Shown: one piece after another, positions 28,587-36,637 of the stretch
Layout of the letters: each line of letters begins with the position of its first letter
Position numbering within the stretch: the first letter of the stretch is position 1
Source: Litchfieldella qijiaojingensis
GTDB taxonomy: Bacteria; Pseudomonadota; Gammaproteobacteria; Pseudomonadales; Halomonadaceae
Direction: 5' to 3'
Assembly: GCF_014651875.1 (NCBI RefSeq)
Contig: NZ_BMXS01000008.1
Location: forward strand, 75,255-139,254
DNA: 64,000 nt
Notes under the pieces: generated by a model
What the model was told of the DNA's origin: nothing
What the model saw: only the letters and a program-made list of their open reading frames with translations
The model's database searches: none
Translations under genes and position numbers: made by a program

Positions 28587-28765
28587 TCAACCTGCCTGGA
28601 TGGCGACCTTGAGCACACCGTCGCGCTGGTGCGAGAACAGGTCGTAGGCGCTGCCGATGTCTTCCAAGTGGTAACGGTGAGTGACCATCGGGCCGAGGTC
28701 GACACGACCGGAGGCGATGACTTGCATCAGGCGCCGCGCAGCCGGGCACCAGCCGCCGATAAGAG
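28587..28765 (-). pseudogene. Zinc alcohol dehydrogenase, C-terminal fragment
   Basis: About 56 codons in the minus strand give [19 protein letters not shown], then [19 protein letters not shown] and [10 protein letters not shown] before a stop at 28587. This is the C-terminal tail of a medium-chain zinc alcohol dehydrogenase. Nothing of the catalytic domain precedes it: the upstream sequence is glutamine synthetase in another frame. The fragment is therefore the relic of a deletion or recombination. The 177 bases between it and the wall-hydrolase gene hold no gene. Confidence 0.8.
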
Positions 28766-29276
28766 TTCGAGCTCGGCGCGCATAGCGCCATGAGACTGGC
28801 GGCATGCTCGAGCAATCCGCCGATATAGTATCGACCCAACTCGCTGAGGTCGGCGTATTCGCCGCGTGAATAGAAGAGATTCATTCCTCCCTTCCATAGG
28901 CTCTGGTGGACATGCATCCCCGATCCGTTATCCATATAGATAGGCTTGGGCATGAACGTCGCAGCCTTGTCGTATTGGCGTGCGACGTTCTTGACAACAT
29001 ATTTGTATTTCATGATGTTGTCGGCCGTCCGCACAAGTGTGTCGTAGCGGATATCGATCTCACCCTGGCCACCAGTACCGACTTCATGATGGTGTACTTC
29101 GGCCGGAACCCCGATTTCACGCATCACGCGCATCATCTTCGTGCGCAGATTCTGGAGGCTGTCCATGGGCGGAGCCGGGAAATAGCCCTCCTTGTAGCGT
29201 GGCTTGTAACCCAGATTGGGATGCTCATCGCGCCCGGAATTCCAAAAACCCTCCCGGGAATCTAAGCGCGCCATCT
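28750..29276 (-). pseudogene. Glutamine synthetase, internal fragment
   Basis: About 175 codons match the central catalytic part of a type I glutamine synthetase: [59 protein letters not shown] and NSYRRLVPG. Both ends are missing (the enzyme is about 450-470 residues long), and just after RRLVPG the match ends at the alcohol dehydrogenase relic, in a different frame. Wording such as [11 protein letters not shown] differs from the usual gammaproteobacterial GlnA (EVATAGQNEV), so the fragment may be foreign. It is not a functional gene. Confidence 0.8.
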
Positions 29277-29402
29277 GACGCTGCCTGAACAAGGTCCCAG
29301 CCCTATCGCGACAATACGGTGGTTGAACGCCACCAGTCCCTGTTCGGTCAGCTTGCCAATAGCGATCGTAATGGTGGTCGTCGGCCATCTTGCCGCAAGC
29401 GA

Positions 29403-29434
29403 CACCGGCAGTGACGCTACCATCACTGCCGGTG
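29403..29434 (-). terminator. Hairpin after the enoyl-CoA hydratase gene
   Basis: Perfect 12-base arms CACCGGCAGTGA and TCACTGCCGGTG with an 8-base loop start 16 bases past the stop of the hydratase gene. There is no U-tract, so it may act as a transcript-end stabiliser or weak terminator. Confidence 0.5.
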
Positions 29435-29450
29435 CCTCCTTGCCAGCGGC

Positions 29451-30224
29451 TTAGAAGTTCGCCTTGCGCTTTTCGAGGAAAGCGCTCATTCCCTCGCACT
29501 GCTCGTCGCCAGCGAAGCCCAGCGCAAACAAGCTGGTTTCCAGCGCCAGGGCACTGTCGAGGTCTTGATTCTGGCCGTAGTGGATGGCTTGCTTGGCAGC
29601 GCGCACGGCGTTGGGACCATTGCCGGCGAGCTGCTGGGTCAGTTCTTCGGCCACCGATTCGAGCTCGTTTTGAGGTACCACACGGTTGACCAGGCCAATA
29701 CGCAGGGCCTCGTTGGCGTCGATCTTGCGGCCAGTGGTGATCAGGTCGAGTGCCATGGCGGGTCCAACACGGCGCGGCAGACGCTGTGTGCCACCGAAGC
29801 CGGGGATCACGCCGAGCCCGACCTCAGGCTGACCGAAGACGGCATTGTCACTAGCAACCGCCCAGTCACAGGCCAGGGCCAGTTCACAGCCACCACCCAG
29901 ACAGAAGCCATTGACCAGTGCCACCACCGGCACCGGTAAACGTTCCAGACGCTTGAAGGTGGCCAAGGCCTGGCTGGCGAACTGACGGGCCTGTTCCGGC
30001 GTCTTGTCGCGCATCTCGGCGATGTCAGCACCGGCGACGAAGGACTTCTCGCCGGCACCGGTGATCAATACCGCGCGTAAGTCGCTACGCCCTTCCAGTT
30101 CGGCCAACACCGCATCCAGTTCGACCAGCAGGCCGGTATTCAACGCATTGAGTGCCTTGGGGCGATTCAGGGTCAAGCGCATGACACCGGCGCTACCCCG
30201 GGTTTCGATCAGTTTGTCGCTCAT
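29451..30224 (-). CDS. Enoyl-CoA hydratase (crotonase family)
   Basis: Crotonase-fold protein of 257 residues. AGADIAEM (residues 63-70) and [15 protein letters not shown] (about 100-114) form the oxyanion hole, and Glu residues in GGGCELA and [18 protein letters not shown] occupy the two catalytic positions of true hydratases. Expected reaction: hydration of trans-2-enoyl-CoA to 3-hydroxyacyl-CoA. It lies downstream of a 3-hydroxyacyl-CoA dehydrogenase gene on the same strand, across a 273-base gap with REP-like repeats, so the pair performs two consecutive beta-oxidation steps on short acyl chains. Confidence 0.9.
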   Translation of the reverse strand: MSDKLIETRGSAGVMRLTLNRPKALNALNTGLLVELDAVLAELEGRSDLRAVLITGAGEKSFVAGADIAEMRDKTPEQARQFASQALATFKRLERLPVPVVALVNGFCLGGGCELALACDWAVASDNAVFGQPEVGLGVIPGFGGTQRLPRRVGPAMALDLITTGRKIDANEALRIGLVNRVVPQNELESVAEELTQQLAGNGPNAVRAAKQAIHYGQNQDLDSALALETSLFALGFAGDEQCEGMSAFLEKRKANF

Positions 30225-30330
30225 GGTGGCTCCTCCTGAGATGGAATGGACAGTCCTGACACAACCTATCGATCGCTTGGTTGGGCGGCAATCCTCTCTT
30301 TGGTCATGTTGGCTGGTTGCCCAGCCTCAT

Positions 30331-30473
30331 CGCGCAGCGAAGCTGCGCTCCCACCACCCCCTGCAGGGCCCATGACACCTCGTGGGAGCGCAGGTTTCCT
30401 GCGCGATCCGGCCGTCAGGCCGGTATCCCCAGGCGGCGCCGGCTCCAGCGCGCAGCGAAGCTGAGTTCCCACC
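30331..30473. repeat. Cluster of REP-like palindromes
   Basis: Three related short units lie in the gap between the two beta-oxidation genes. CGCGCAGCGAAGCTGCGCTC(CCACC) is at 30331-30354. An inverted copy beginning GTGGGAGCGCAGGTTTCC is at 30382-30407. CGCGCAGCGAAGCTGAGTTC(CCACC) is at 30449-30473. The alternating orientation and GTGGGAGCGCAG core match repetitive extragenic palindromes seen in pseudomonads and halomonads. Confidence 0.7.
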
Positions 30474-30497
30474 AGAGATTTCCCAGGCCGCGGCAAC

Positions 30498-31346
30498 CTA
30501 TTCGTAAATATGGAAGCCGCGCCCACTCTTCCTCCCCAGATAGCCGGCATCCACCATGCGCTTGAGCAAAGGACAGGGGCGATACTTGGGATCGCCGAAG
30601 CCGTCCTGCAGTACTTCCATGATCGACAGGCAAACGTCCAGGCCAATCAGGTCGGCCAGCGCCAGCGGGCCCAAGGGGTGAGCGGCGCCGAGCTTCATCG
30701 CCTGATCGATATCCTCGGCACTGGCGACTCCTTCCTGGAGCAGGAAGGCCGCTTCATTGATCATCGGCACCAACAGGCGGTTGACGGCAAAGCCCGGAGA
30801 ATCGGCGATGGCCACGGCGGTCTTGCCCAGTTCCTCGGCCAGCGCTTCGACCTTGGCCACGGTGGCATCCGAGGTCTGCTCGGCGCGGATAACTTCGACC
30901 AACTTGAGAATCGGCACCGGGTTGAAAAAGTGCATGCCCACCACCCGTTCTGGACGTTCGCTGACCGCGGCCAGGCGAGTCAACGATAGCGAAGAGGTGT
31001 TCGAGGCCAGAATGGTGTCCTGGTTCAGTGCGGAAAGGTCGCGGAACAGCGTCTCCTTGAGCTCCGGCTGTTCGGGCACCGCTTCGATGATCACCTCGCA
31101 GTCGCCCAATGTCTCCAGCGAGGTGGTCTTGCCGAGCCGAGCCAGAGCCGCGCTACACTCGTCCTCGCTGAGTTTGTCCTTCTCGACCAGGCGCGCAAGC
31201 CCCTTGCCAATCTTGTCTTCGGCGCGCTCGAGTTGCGCCTCGGCAACGTCATAGAGCATGACCTGACGGCCACTGGAAACCAGCACCTGGGCGATGCCCT
31301 GTCCCATGGTACCGGCCCCCACTACGCCGATCGCCTTCTTGTCCAT
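30498..31346 (-). CDS. 3-hydroxybutyryl-CoA dehydrogenase
   Basis: Protein of 282 residues, the standard length for the stand-alone short-chain enzyme. The NAD-binding motif GVVGAGTMGQGIAQVL occupies residues 7-22, with the acidic end of strand two at YDVAEAQ. HFFNPVPILKLVEVI (about residues 140-154) holds the catalytic His, and DSPGFAVNRLLVPMINEA and the C-terminal ADLIGLDV are also family signatures. It oxidises (S)-3-hydroxybutyryl-CoA to acetoacetyl-CoA. Works with the downstream hydratase. Confidence 0.92.
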   Translation of the reverse strand: MDKKAIGVVGAGTMGQGIAQVLVSSGRQVMLYDVAEAQLERAEDKIGKGLARLVEKDKLSEDECSAALARLGKTTSLETLGDCEVIIEAVPEQPELKETLFRDLSALNQDTILASNTSSLSLTRLAAVSERPERVVGMHFFNPVPILKLVEVIRAEQTSDATVAKVEALAEELGKTAVAIADSPGFAVNRLLVPMINEAAFLLQEGVASAEDIDQAMKLGAAHPLGPLALADLIGLDVCLSIMEVLQDGFGDPKYRPCPLLKRMVDAGYLGRKSGRGFHIYE

Positions 31347-31436
31347 CGCATCTCTCCCGTTTCAGCGAGTATCGAAAAGCGTCGGACATAAGGTGCACCT
31401 GCCGGGCGTCGACGTCCAGTACCAGCGGCCGAGAGG

Positions 31437-32837
31437 TCAGCTTCTATCCGTTTGACACTCCTCGGTACGCGACTCTTCGCCCTCGGCATTCCCGTCGTAG
31501 TAGTCGATATGCACCTGGTCCTCGCGCGGAGGACCTACCACCGGCTCGGCCACTTCCACGTCGGGCACCACGTCGGAGAGGTCCTCGACATACTCGTGCT
31601 CGATAGCGCCCTGCACCAGCTCTTCGGTCACGTTCAACTCGGCACCCACCACGGTCTGCGACGGATTGGCCACGAAGGGCGCCACGGGAATCGGCGCCGG
31701 CCGTACACTGCGTCGCCAGAAGAAGAACGCCACCAGAACCAGCCCCAGCGCGCCCATCGACCAGAACAGACCGGCATCGCCCACGGCAGTCATCACCGGG
31801 GTGATCAGCGGCGGGCTGACCGTCGAGCCAATGGCATTGATCAACAACAGGCCCTGACTCATGCGCACCAGTGCCCCGGCCGGAGCACGGTCGGCAGCAT
31901 GACTGACCGCCACGGGGTAGAGGGCGAACACGCCACCACCGAGGAAGAACAACACCGTGGCCAACATCCACGCCTGGGTGGGCAGAAACAGCATGGCCAC
32001 GGAGATCGCGGTAGTGAAGGCGCCGATCAGGATCAGCACCATCTGGCGGTCGTGCTTGTCCGACCAGCGCCCTATCGGGTACTGCAGCAGCATGCCGCCC
32101 AGCACCACCACCGCCATCATCTGGCCGACATCGGCGACCGACAGGCCGGTGCGCTGCAGGTACAGCGGCAACAGGCTGTACACCGCGGCCACCGCCAGCC
32201 CCGAACCGAAACAGCCCATCACCCCGGTCGGGGTGATCGTGATCAGGCGCAGCGGCGACAAGGGCTCGGCATGCTCGATCAGTGGCGAGACCCGCGGAAT
32301 CATTGCCATCGGCAACACCGACAGCGAGGCCAGCAGGCCCGCCACCATGAACGGCGCCGTCTCACCGGCAGCATCGGTCACTCCCAGCAGCAACTGACCG
32401 ATCACCCCCGCGGCATACAACGCGATCATGTACAGCGCCAGCAGCCGCCCGCGCACCTTGGTATCCGACGAGGTCAGCAGCCAACTCTCGATGACCAGAT
32501 ACACACCCACCGTGGCCCAACCACCGATCAGGCGCAGCACGAACCACGACCAGGGGTTCAGCCATAGCCCCTGGAGCAATACGGTGACCGCCACCAGCGA
32601 GGCGAAGCAGCCGTAGGCGCGGATATGGCCGATGCGCAGTAGCATCCGGTCGTTGAGCATCGCACCCAGCGCCAGGCCAATGAAATAGGCCGACGACACC
32701 CAGCCGATGACCACGGCGGATTCGCCCGCCGCGTCGAGACGCAGGGTGATCAGGGTCGCCAGGAAGCCATTGCCGATGCCGAGGATGAACAACCCCAGCA
32801 AGGGCGCCAGCGCCATGGCCAGCAACTGCCGTGACAT
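31437..32837 (-). CDS. MFS transporter with acidic C-terminal tail (YcaD-like)
   Basis: Protein of 466 residues from ATG 32837, the start that places the first membrane helix (LLAMALAPLLGLFILGIGNG) close to the N-terminus. Twelve hydrophobic segments and the loop motif LRIGHIRAYG are MFS features, and GGWATVGVYLVIESWLL is typical of the YcaD/UMF1-like branch. The last 80 residues form a strongly acidic cytoplasmic tail (EYVEDLSDVVPDVEVAEPVV). Substrate unknown. The upstream in-frame extension to 32963 is poorly hydrophobic and probably not translated. Confidence 0.8.
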   Translation of the reverse strand: MSRQLLAMALAPLLGLFILGIGNGFLATLITLRLDAAGESAVVIGWVSSAYFIGLALGAMLNDRMLLRIGHIRAYGCFASLVAVTVLLQGLWLNPWSWFVLRLIGGWATVGVYLVIESWLLTSSDTKVRGRLLALYMIALYAAGVIGQLLLGVTDAAGETAPFMVAGLLASLSVLPMAMIPRVSPLIEHAEPLSPLRLITITPTGVMGCFGSGLAVAAVYSLLPLYLQRTGLSVADVGQMMAVVVLGGMLLQYPIGRWSDKHDRQMVLILIGAFTTAISVAMLFLPTQAWMLATVLFFLGGGVFALYPVAVSHAADRAPAGALVRMSQGLLLINAIGSTVSPPLITPVMTAVGDAGLFWSMGALGLVLVAFFFWRRSVRPAPIPVAPFVANPSQTVVGAELNVTEELVQGAIEHEYVEDLSDVVPDVEVAEPVVGPPREDQVHIDYYDGNAEGEESRTEECQTDRS

Positions 32838-33024
32838 ATACGCGAATGCCTTGTACGAGAAGGTGGGTAAGGGGGTGGCGAAACGCCAGGAAGCGACACC
32901 ATCCGATAGCGGATGGCCAGAAAATCGCTCAGCGAATATAAGGTTGATTGGGCTATTCGCCAAGGGGTTTCCGGCGTCTGTCGTACATTTTTTTGCGGCA
33001 TAAACCGGTGTTATCGAACAGTGT

Positions 33025-33672
33025 TCAAAATTGTTTCTGCAACAGCACTACGTCACGTGCAGGGAACTCGACATGCATGTTCAGACGATCGCCCAACCAG
33101 TGGAAAGTCGCCTCGCTGAAGAAGCACACATGGGTAGGATCATGGGTGTAGCGCCAGCGTACGAAGGCCTGTTGCGAGATCACGCGCTGGGTCATCAGCC
33201 CCAGCCAGCCGCCGGGTCGTAACAGACTGATCAACCGCTCGAGTTCGTGCCCAGGGTCGAACAGGTGTTCGACCACTTCGGTGGCGGTGATGAAGTCGTA
33301 ATCCCGCTCAAGCATCGCGGTATCCGGCGCATAGAAGGGGTCATAGATGGCCATGGGGTAGCCCGCTTCCTCGAACATCAGCGACAGGGTCGGCCCTGGC
33401 CCGGCGCCGAAATCCAGGCCATGCGCGCCCGGGGCGAGCCGTTCGCTCAGAGGCGCGAACAGCCGTTCCAGGAAGCGCCGATAGCCGAAATCGTCGGGAG
33501 AATTCTCGTGCAGGTCGTAAACCGCTCGTTCATCCTCGGCGCTCAGGCGCTGGTCCGGGGGCACGAACACCAGTGCGCAAGTGCGGCACTGCCAGTAATC
33601 GCGACGCGTGTCGCGGTGATAATGCTCAGGTTCGCGGGCACCGCACAGCGGGCAGGACAGCGACTGGCTCAT
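33025..33672 (-). CDS. SAM methyltransferase with N-terminal zinc-binding knuckle
   Basis: Protein of 215 residues. Two CxxC pairs near the N-terminus (CPLCGA at residues 6-11 and CRTCALVF near 27) suggest a zinc ribbon. The SAM motif I is LDFGAGPGPTLSLMFEE (about residue 85), with DFITATEVVEHLFDP as motif II/III and LLRPGGWLGLMTQ as the strand-5 region. This is the Methyltransf_23 type. Start at ATG 33672 removes a non-conserved 12-residue extension. Substrate unknown. Divergent from the VOC gene. Confidence 0.82.
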   Translation of the reverse strand: MSQSLSCPLCGAREPEHYHRDTRRDYWQCRTCALVFVPPDQRLSAEDERAVYDLHENSPDDFGYRRFLERLFAPLSERLAPGAHGLDFGAGPGPTLSLMFEEAGYPMAIYDPFYAPDTAMLERDYDFITATEVVEHLFDPGHELERLISLLRPGGWLGLMTQRVISQQAFVRWRYTHDPTHVCFFSEATFHWLGDRLNMHVEFPARDVVLLQKQF

Positions 33673-33753
33673 CAGCGTATGCTCTCGGAGAAAACGATAA
33701 TCCGCCAAGCCTACCGATTACGGGCGGAAACCGCATCAGCAAGGGAGAACGCC

Positions 33754-34134
33754 ATGCTGTCAGGCCTAGACCATCTGGTCGTTACCGTTACCGATATTCC
33801 CCGTACCGTGGATTTCTATACCCGGGTGCTGGGCCTGGAAGCCCGCTACCGCGATGCCGAACGCGTTGACCTGATGCTCGGCGACCTGGCGTTGCGCTTG
33901 CACCAGATCAATACCCCCGTCAGCCCCAAGGCGGCCACTCCCACGCCCGGAAGCCTCGACCTCTGTTTCCGCAGCGTGTTGCCCCTGGAGGAGATCCAGC
34001 GCCACCTGGAGGCACTGGCCGTACCCGTGGAACTCGGCCCGGTTGCCCGCGAAGGCGCCTTGGGGCCGATCGAGTCGCTGTATCTGCGCGACCCGGATGG
34101 CAACCTGCTGGAGATCTGTCGCCCGGCCCGTTGA
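33754..34134 (+). CDS. VOC-family (glyoxalase/dioxygenase fold) protein
   Basis: Protein of 126 residues, one vicinal-oxygen-chelate module pair: LDHLVVTVTDIPRTVDFYTRVLG (read as two blocks) at the N-terminus and SLYLRDPDGNLLEI at the C-terminus. His6 and the C-terminal Glu are candidate metal ligands. The exact activity (glyoxalase-like, antibiotic-binding or virulence-type VOC) cannot be told from sequence. The start has AAGGGAG upstream. Confidence 0.82.
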   Translation: MLSGLDHLVVTVTDIPRTVDFYTRVLGLEARYRDAERVDLMLGDLALRLHQINTPVSPKAATPTPGSLDLCFRSVLPLEEIQRHLEALAVPVELGPVAREGALGPIESLYLRDPDGNLLEICRPAR

Positions 34135-34198
34135 TGGCATCGGCAGGCCAGGTGGGTATCATGTGGCCCGAACCGTATTCCTCAAGGAAGACCCGCTC

Positions 34199-35128
34199 AT
34201 GAGCGACAACGTCACCCCCGCCTCGTGGCAAGCCAGCGCCATCGCCAGGCTATGGCGTGCGCTGTCCGGCCAACGCCTGTCGACCCTATGGCGGCTAGCC
34301 CGCTTGGGTGGCCCGCTGGTGTACAGTTTCAGCCGTCGCGAGCGCGAGGTCACCGAGATCAATCTGACCGAAGTCTATCCCGAACGCTCGGCGACCGAAC
34401 GGCGTCGACTTGCACGTGAAAGCCTGGTTCACTCCACTGCCACCATGCTCGAACTGGGCTTCGCCTGGATGGCCGATCCCGCACGGGTGGAGGGAGCCAT
34501 CGAGGAGGTCCACGGCCGTGAACTGCTGGACGAGGCGCGCGCCGAGGGACGCGGTGTCATCGTATTGGCACCACACTTCGGCAACTGGGAAGTATTGAAC
34601 TTCTGGCTCTCCAGCCACTTTCCTTTCACCGCCATGTACGAGCCCCCCAAGATCACCGCCCTGGATCCGGTGATTCGTCAGGGTCGCGAGCGCATGGGAG
34701 CCAGCTTGGTGCCCACCAATCCACGTGGCGTGGCGGCACTGCTCAAGGCGCTCAAGCGCAGCGAAGCGGTGGGTATCCTGCCCGATCAGGAACCCGACTG
34801 GGGCAGCGGCGTTTTCGCACCCTTCTACTCCCGCGACGCCTACACTGCCACCTTGTTGCCCAAGCTGGTGGCACGCACCCAGGCACGGGTGGTGACCGGC
34901 GTGGCCCGACGGCTGGCAGGCGGCCGTGGCTTCGCGATTCACTTCCTGGCCGCCGACGAGCGCGTCTACGACAGCGATGAGACCCAATCCGCCACTGGCG
35001 TCAACGCCTGCGTAGAGGCAGCCATCGCCCTGGACCCGACACAGTATCAATGGGAATACAAGCGCTACCGCAAGGTCCCCGAGGCACTCGCCGGACACCC
35101 CGACCACAAGCGCTTTCGGCTGTATTGA
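34199..35128 (+). CDS. Lipid A late acyltransferase (LpxL/LpxM family)
   Basis: Protein of 309 residues of the HtrB/MsbB family. The catalytic HX4E motif is in APHFGNWEVLN (about residues 122-132), followed by YEPPKITALDPVIRQGRERMG and the LPDQEPDWGSGVFAPFYSRDA block typical of the family. It transfers a secondary acyl chain from acyl-ACP onto Kdo2-lipid IVA, or its penta-acyl product, at the inner membrane. Whether it is the LpxL or LpxM position cannot be decided. A shared hairpin separates it from the convergent manC-type gene. Confidence 0.85.
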   Translation: MSDNVTPASWQASAIARLWRALSGQRLSTLWRLARLGGPLVYSFSRREREVTEINLTEVYPERSATERRRLARESLVHSTATMLELGFAWMADPARVEGAIEEVHGRELLDEARAEGRGVIVLAPHFGNWEVLNFWLSSHFPFTAMYEPPKITALDPVIRQGRERMGASLVPTNPRGVAALLKALKRSEAVGILPDQEPDWGSGVFAPFYSRDAYTATLLPKLVARTQARVVTGVARRLAGGRGFAIHFLAADERVYDSDETQSATGVNACVEAAIALDPTQYQWEYKRYRKVPEALAGHPDHKRFRLY

Positions 35129-35130
35129 AC

Positions 35131-35150
35131 GTCCAGCCTCCTGGCTGGAC
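35131..35150. terminator. Bidirectional hairpin between convergent genes
   Basis: GTCCAGCC and GGCTGGAC, perfect 8-base arms with loop TCCT, lie in the 25-base gap between the convergent acyltransferase and mannose-1-phosphate guanylyltransferase genes. No strong T-run on either strand. Confidence 0.5.
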
Positions 35151-35153
35151 GAG

Positions 35154-36560
35154 TCACACCCGGCCGTATTGGTCGTCGAGCCGCACGATATCGTCTTCGC
35201 CCAGGTAGGTGCCGGACTGCACTTCGATTAGTTCCAGGGCGATCCGACCGGGATTCTCCAGCACGTGTACCTGCCCCACGGGAATATAGGTGGACTGGTT
35301 CTCGCCGAGCAGGAAGGTATCGTCACTGATGCTGACCCGGGCGGCACCACTGACCACCACCCAGTGTTCGGCGCGATGATGATGAAGCTGTCGCGACAAC
35401 CGGGCGCCGGGAGACACGTGTATTCGCTTGACCTGATAGCGCGGCCCACAGGCGATGATCTGGTAGTACCCCCAGGGGCGGTAGACACACGGGTGCTCGA
35501 CGTGCTCGCGCCGTCCGGCCGTCTGCAAGCGTTCGACCACGCGCTTGAGTTCCTGAACCCGCTCGCGTCCAGCCACCAGCAGCGCATCCCGAGTCTCGAC
35601 GATGATCAGTTCCTCGACCCCCAGCGCCGCCACCAGCCGTGAGTCGGCGTGGATCAGGCTATCGCGAGTATCCTCGACGAGCACGTCGCCATGGCAGGCA
35701 TTGCCTTGGGCGTCGCGTGTCTGGTGCTCCCATAACGTCGACCACGAGCCGACATCACTCCAGCCTGCCTCGAGCGTGACCATGGCGGCATCGTCGGTCG
35801 CTTCCATCACCGCGTAGTCGATGGAGTTCGCCGGGCAGGCGAGAAGCGCCTCGGCGTCAAGGCGCAGGAAGTCGAGATCGGCCCGGACACCGGCGACGGC
35901 CGCGCGACACGCGGACAGCATGGTGGGCTGAAGGCGCTCCAATTCCTCCAGGTAGCGCGAGGCATGAAACATGAACATACCGCTGTTCCATAGGAACTCG
36001 CCGCTGTCGCAGTAGGTGCGGGCCATGTCGGCATCGGGCTTCTCGACGAAGCGGCGCACACGATAGCCATCCTTGCCCAATGGCTCGCCACGCTGCAGAT
36101 AGCCGTAGCCGGTTTCGGCATGTGTCGGCACCACCCCGAAAGTCACCAGCCGCCCCTGCTCGGCGAGCGCCTCGCCGCGGACGATACTGGCACACAAGGC
36201 CTCACCATCACGAATCAGATGATCGGCGGGCAACACCAGCAGCAACGGGTCATCGCCATTGGCACAAGCGACCAATGCCGCCACGGCGATGGCCGGGGCG
36301 GTATTGCGGCCTTCGGGTTCGAGCAGCAGGGTGGCACCTTCGATACCCTGTTCGCGCAGTTGCTCGGCGATCAGGAAGCGGTGGTCATGATGACCGACGA
36401 CGATCGGCGAAGCCGTGTCCAACTCCTCCAGACGGGCCAGGGTCTGCTGAAATAGACTGGTCTCGCCGGCCAGAGCCAGGAACTGCTTGGGACGTTGCTG
36501 ACGCGACAACGGCCACAACCGCGTCCCGTTGCCGCCAGCCAGGATGACGGGGGTGAGCAT
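35154..36560 (-). CDS. Mannose-1-phosphate guanylyltransferase / mannose-6-phosphate isomerase
   Basis: Bifunctional type II PMI/GMP protein of 468 residues from ATG 36560. The N-terminal nucleotidyltransferase begins with ILAGGNGTRLWPLSRQQRPKQFLAL (split motif GGxGxRLxP-PKQ) and has FVEKPDADMA near 180. The C-terminal cupin isomerase (from about residue 350) includes RPWGYYQ and HHHRAEHWVVVSG with metal-binding His. It makes GDP-mannose from fructose-6-phosphate intermediates for polysaccharide synthesis. Homologues are ManC, AlgA and XanB. It sits beside periplasmic glucan genes. Confidence 0.9.
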   Translation of the reverse strand: MLTPVILAGGNGTRLWPLSRQQRPKQFLALAGETSLFQQTLARLEELDTASPIVVGHHDHRFLIAEQLREQGIEGATLLLEPEGRNTAPAIAVAALVACANGDDPLLLVLPADHLIRDGEALCASIVRGEALAEQGRLVTFGVVPTHAETGYGYLQRGEPLGKDGYRVRRFVEKPDADMARTYCDSGEFLWNSGMFMFHASRYLEELERLQPTMLSACRAAVAGVRADLDFLRLDAEALLACPANSIDYAVMEATDDAAMVTLEAGWSDVGSWSTLWEHQTRDAQGNACHGDVLVEDTRDSLIHADSRLVAALGVEELIIVETRDALLVAGRERVQELKRVVERLQTAGRREHVEHPCVYRPWGYYQIIACGPRYQVKRIHVSPGARLSRQLHHHRAEHWVVVSGAARVSISDDTFLLGENQSTYIPVGQVHVLENPGRIALELIEVQSGTYLGEDDIVRLDDQYGRV

Positions 36561-36637
36561 GGGCCTCCTTACTCGCAGCCAAGAATCATGCGACGCAAGG
36601 TAGCATCGCGGTCGATGAAAGCCAGCTGATTCCACGT

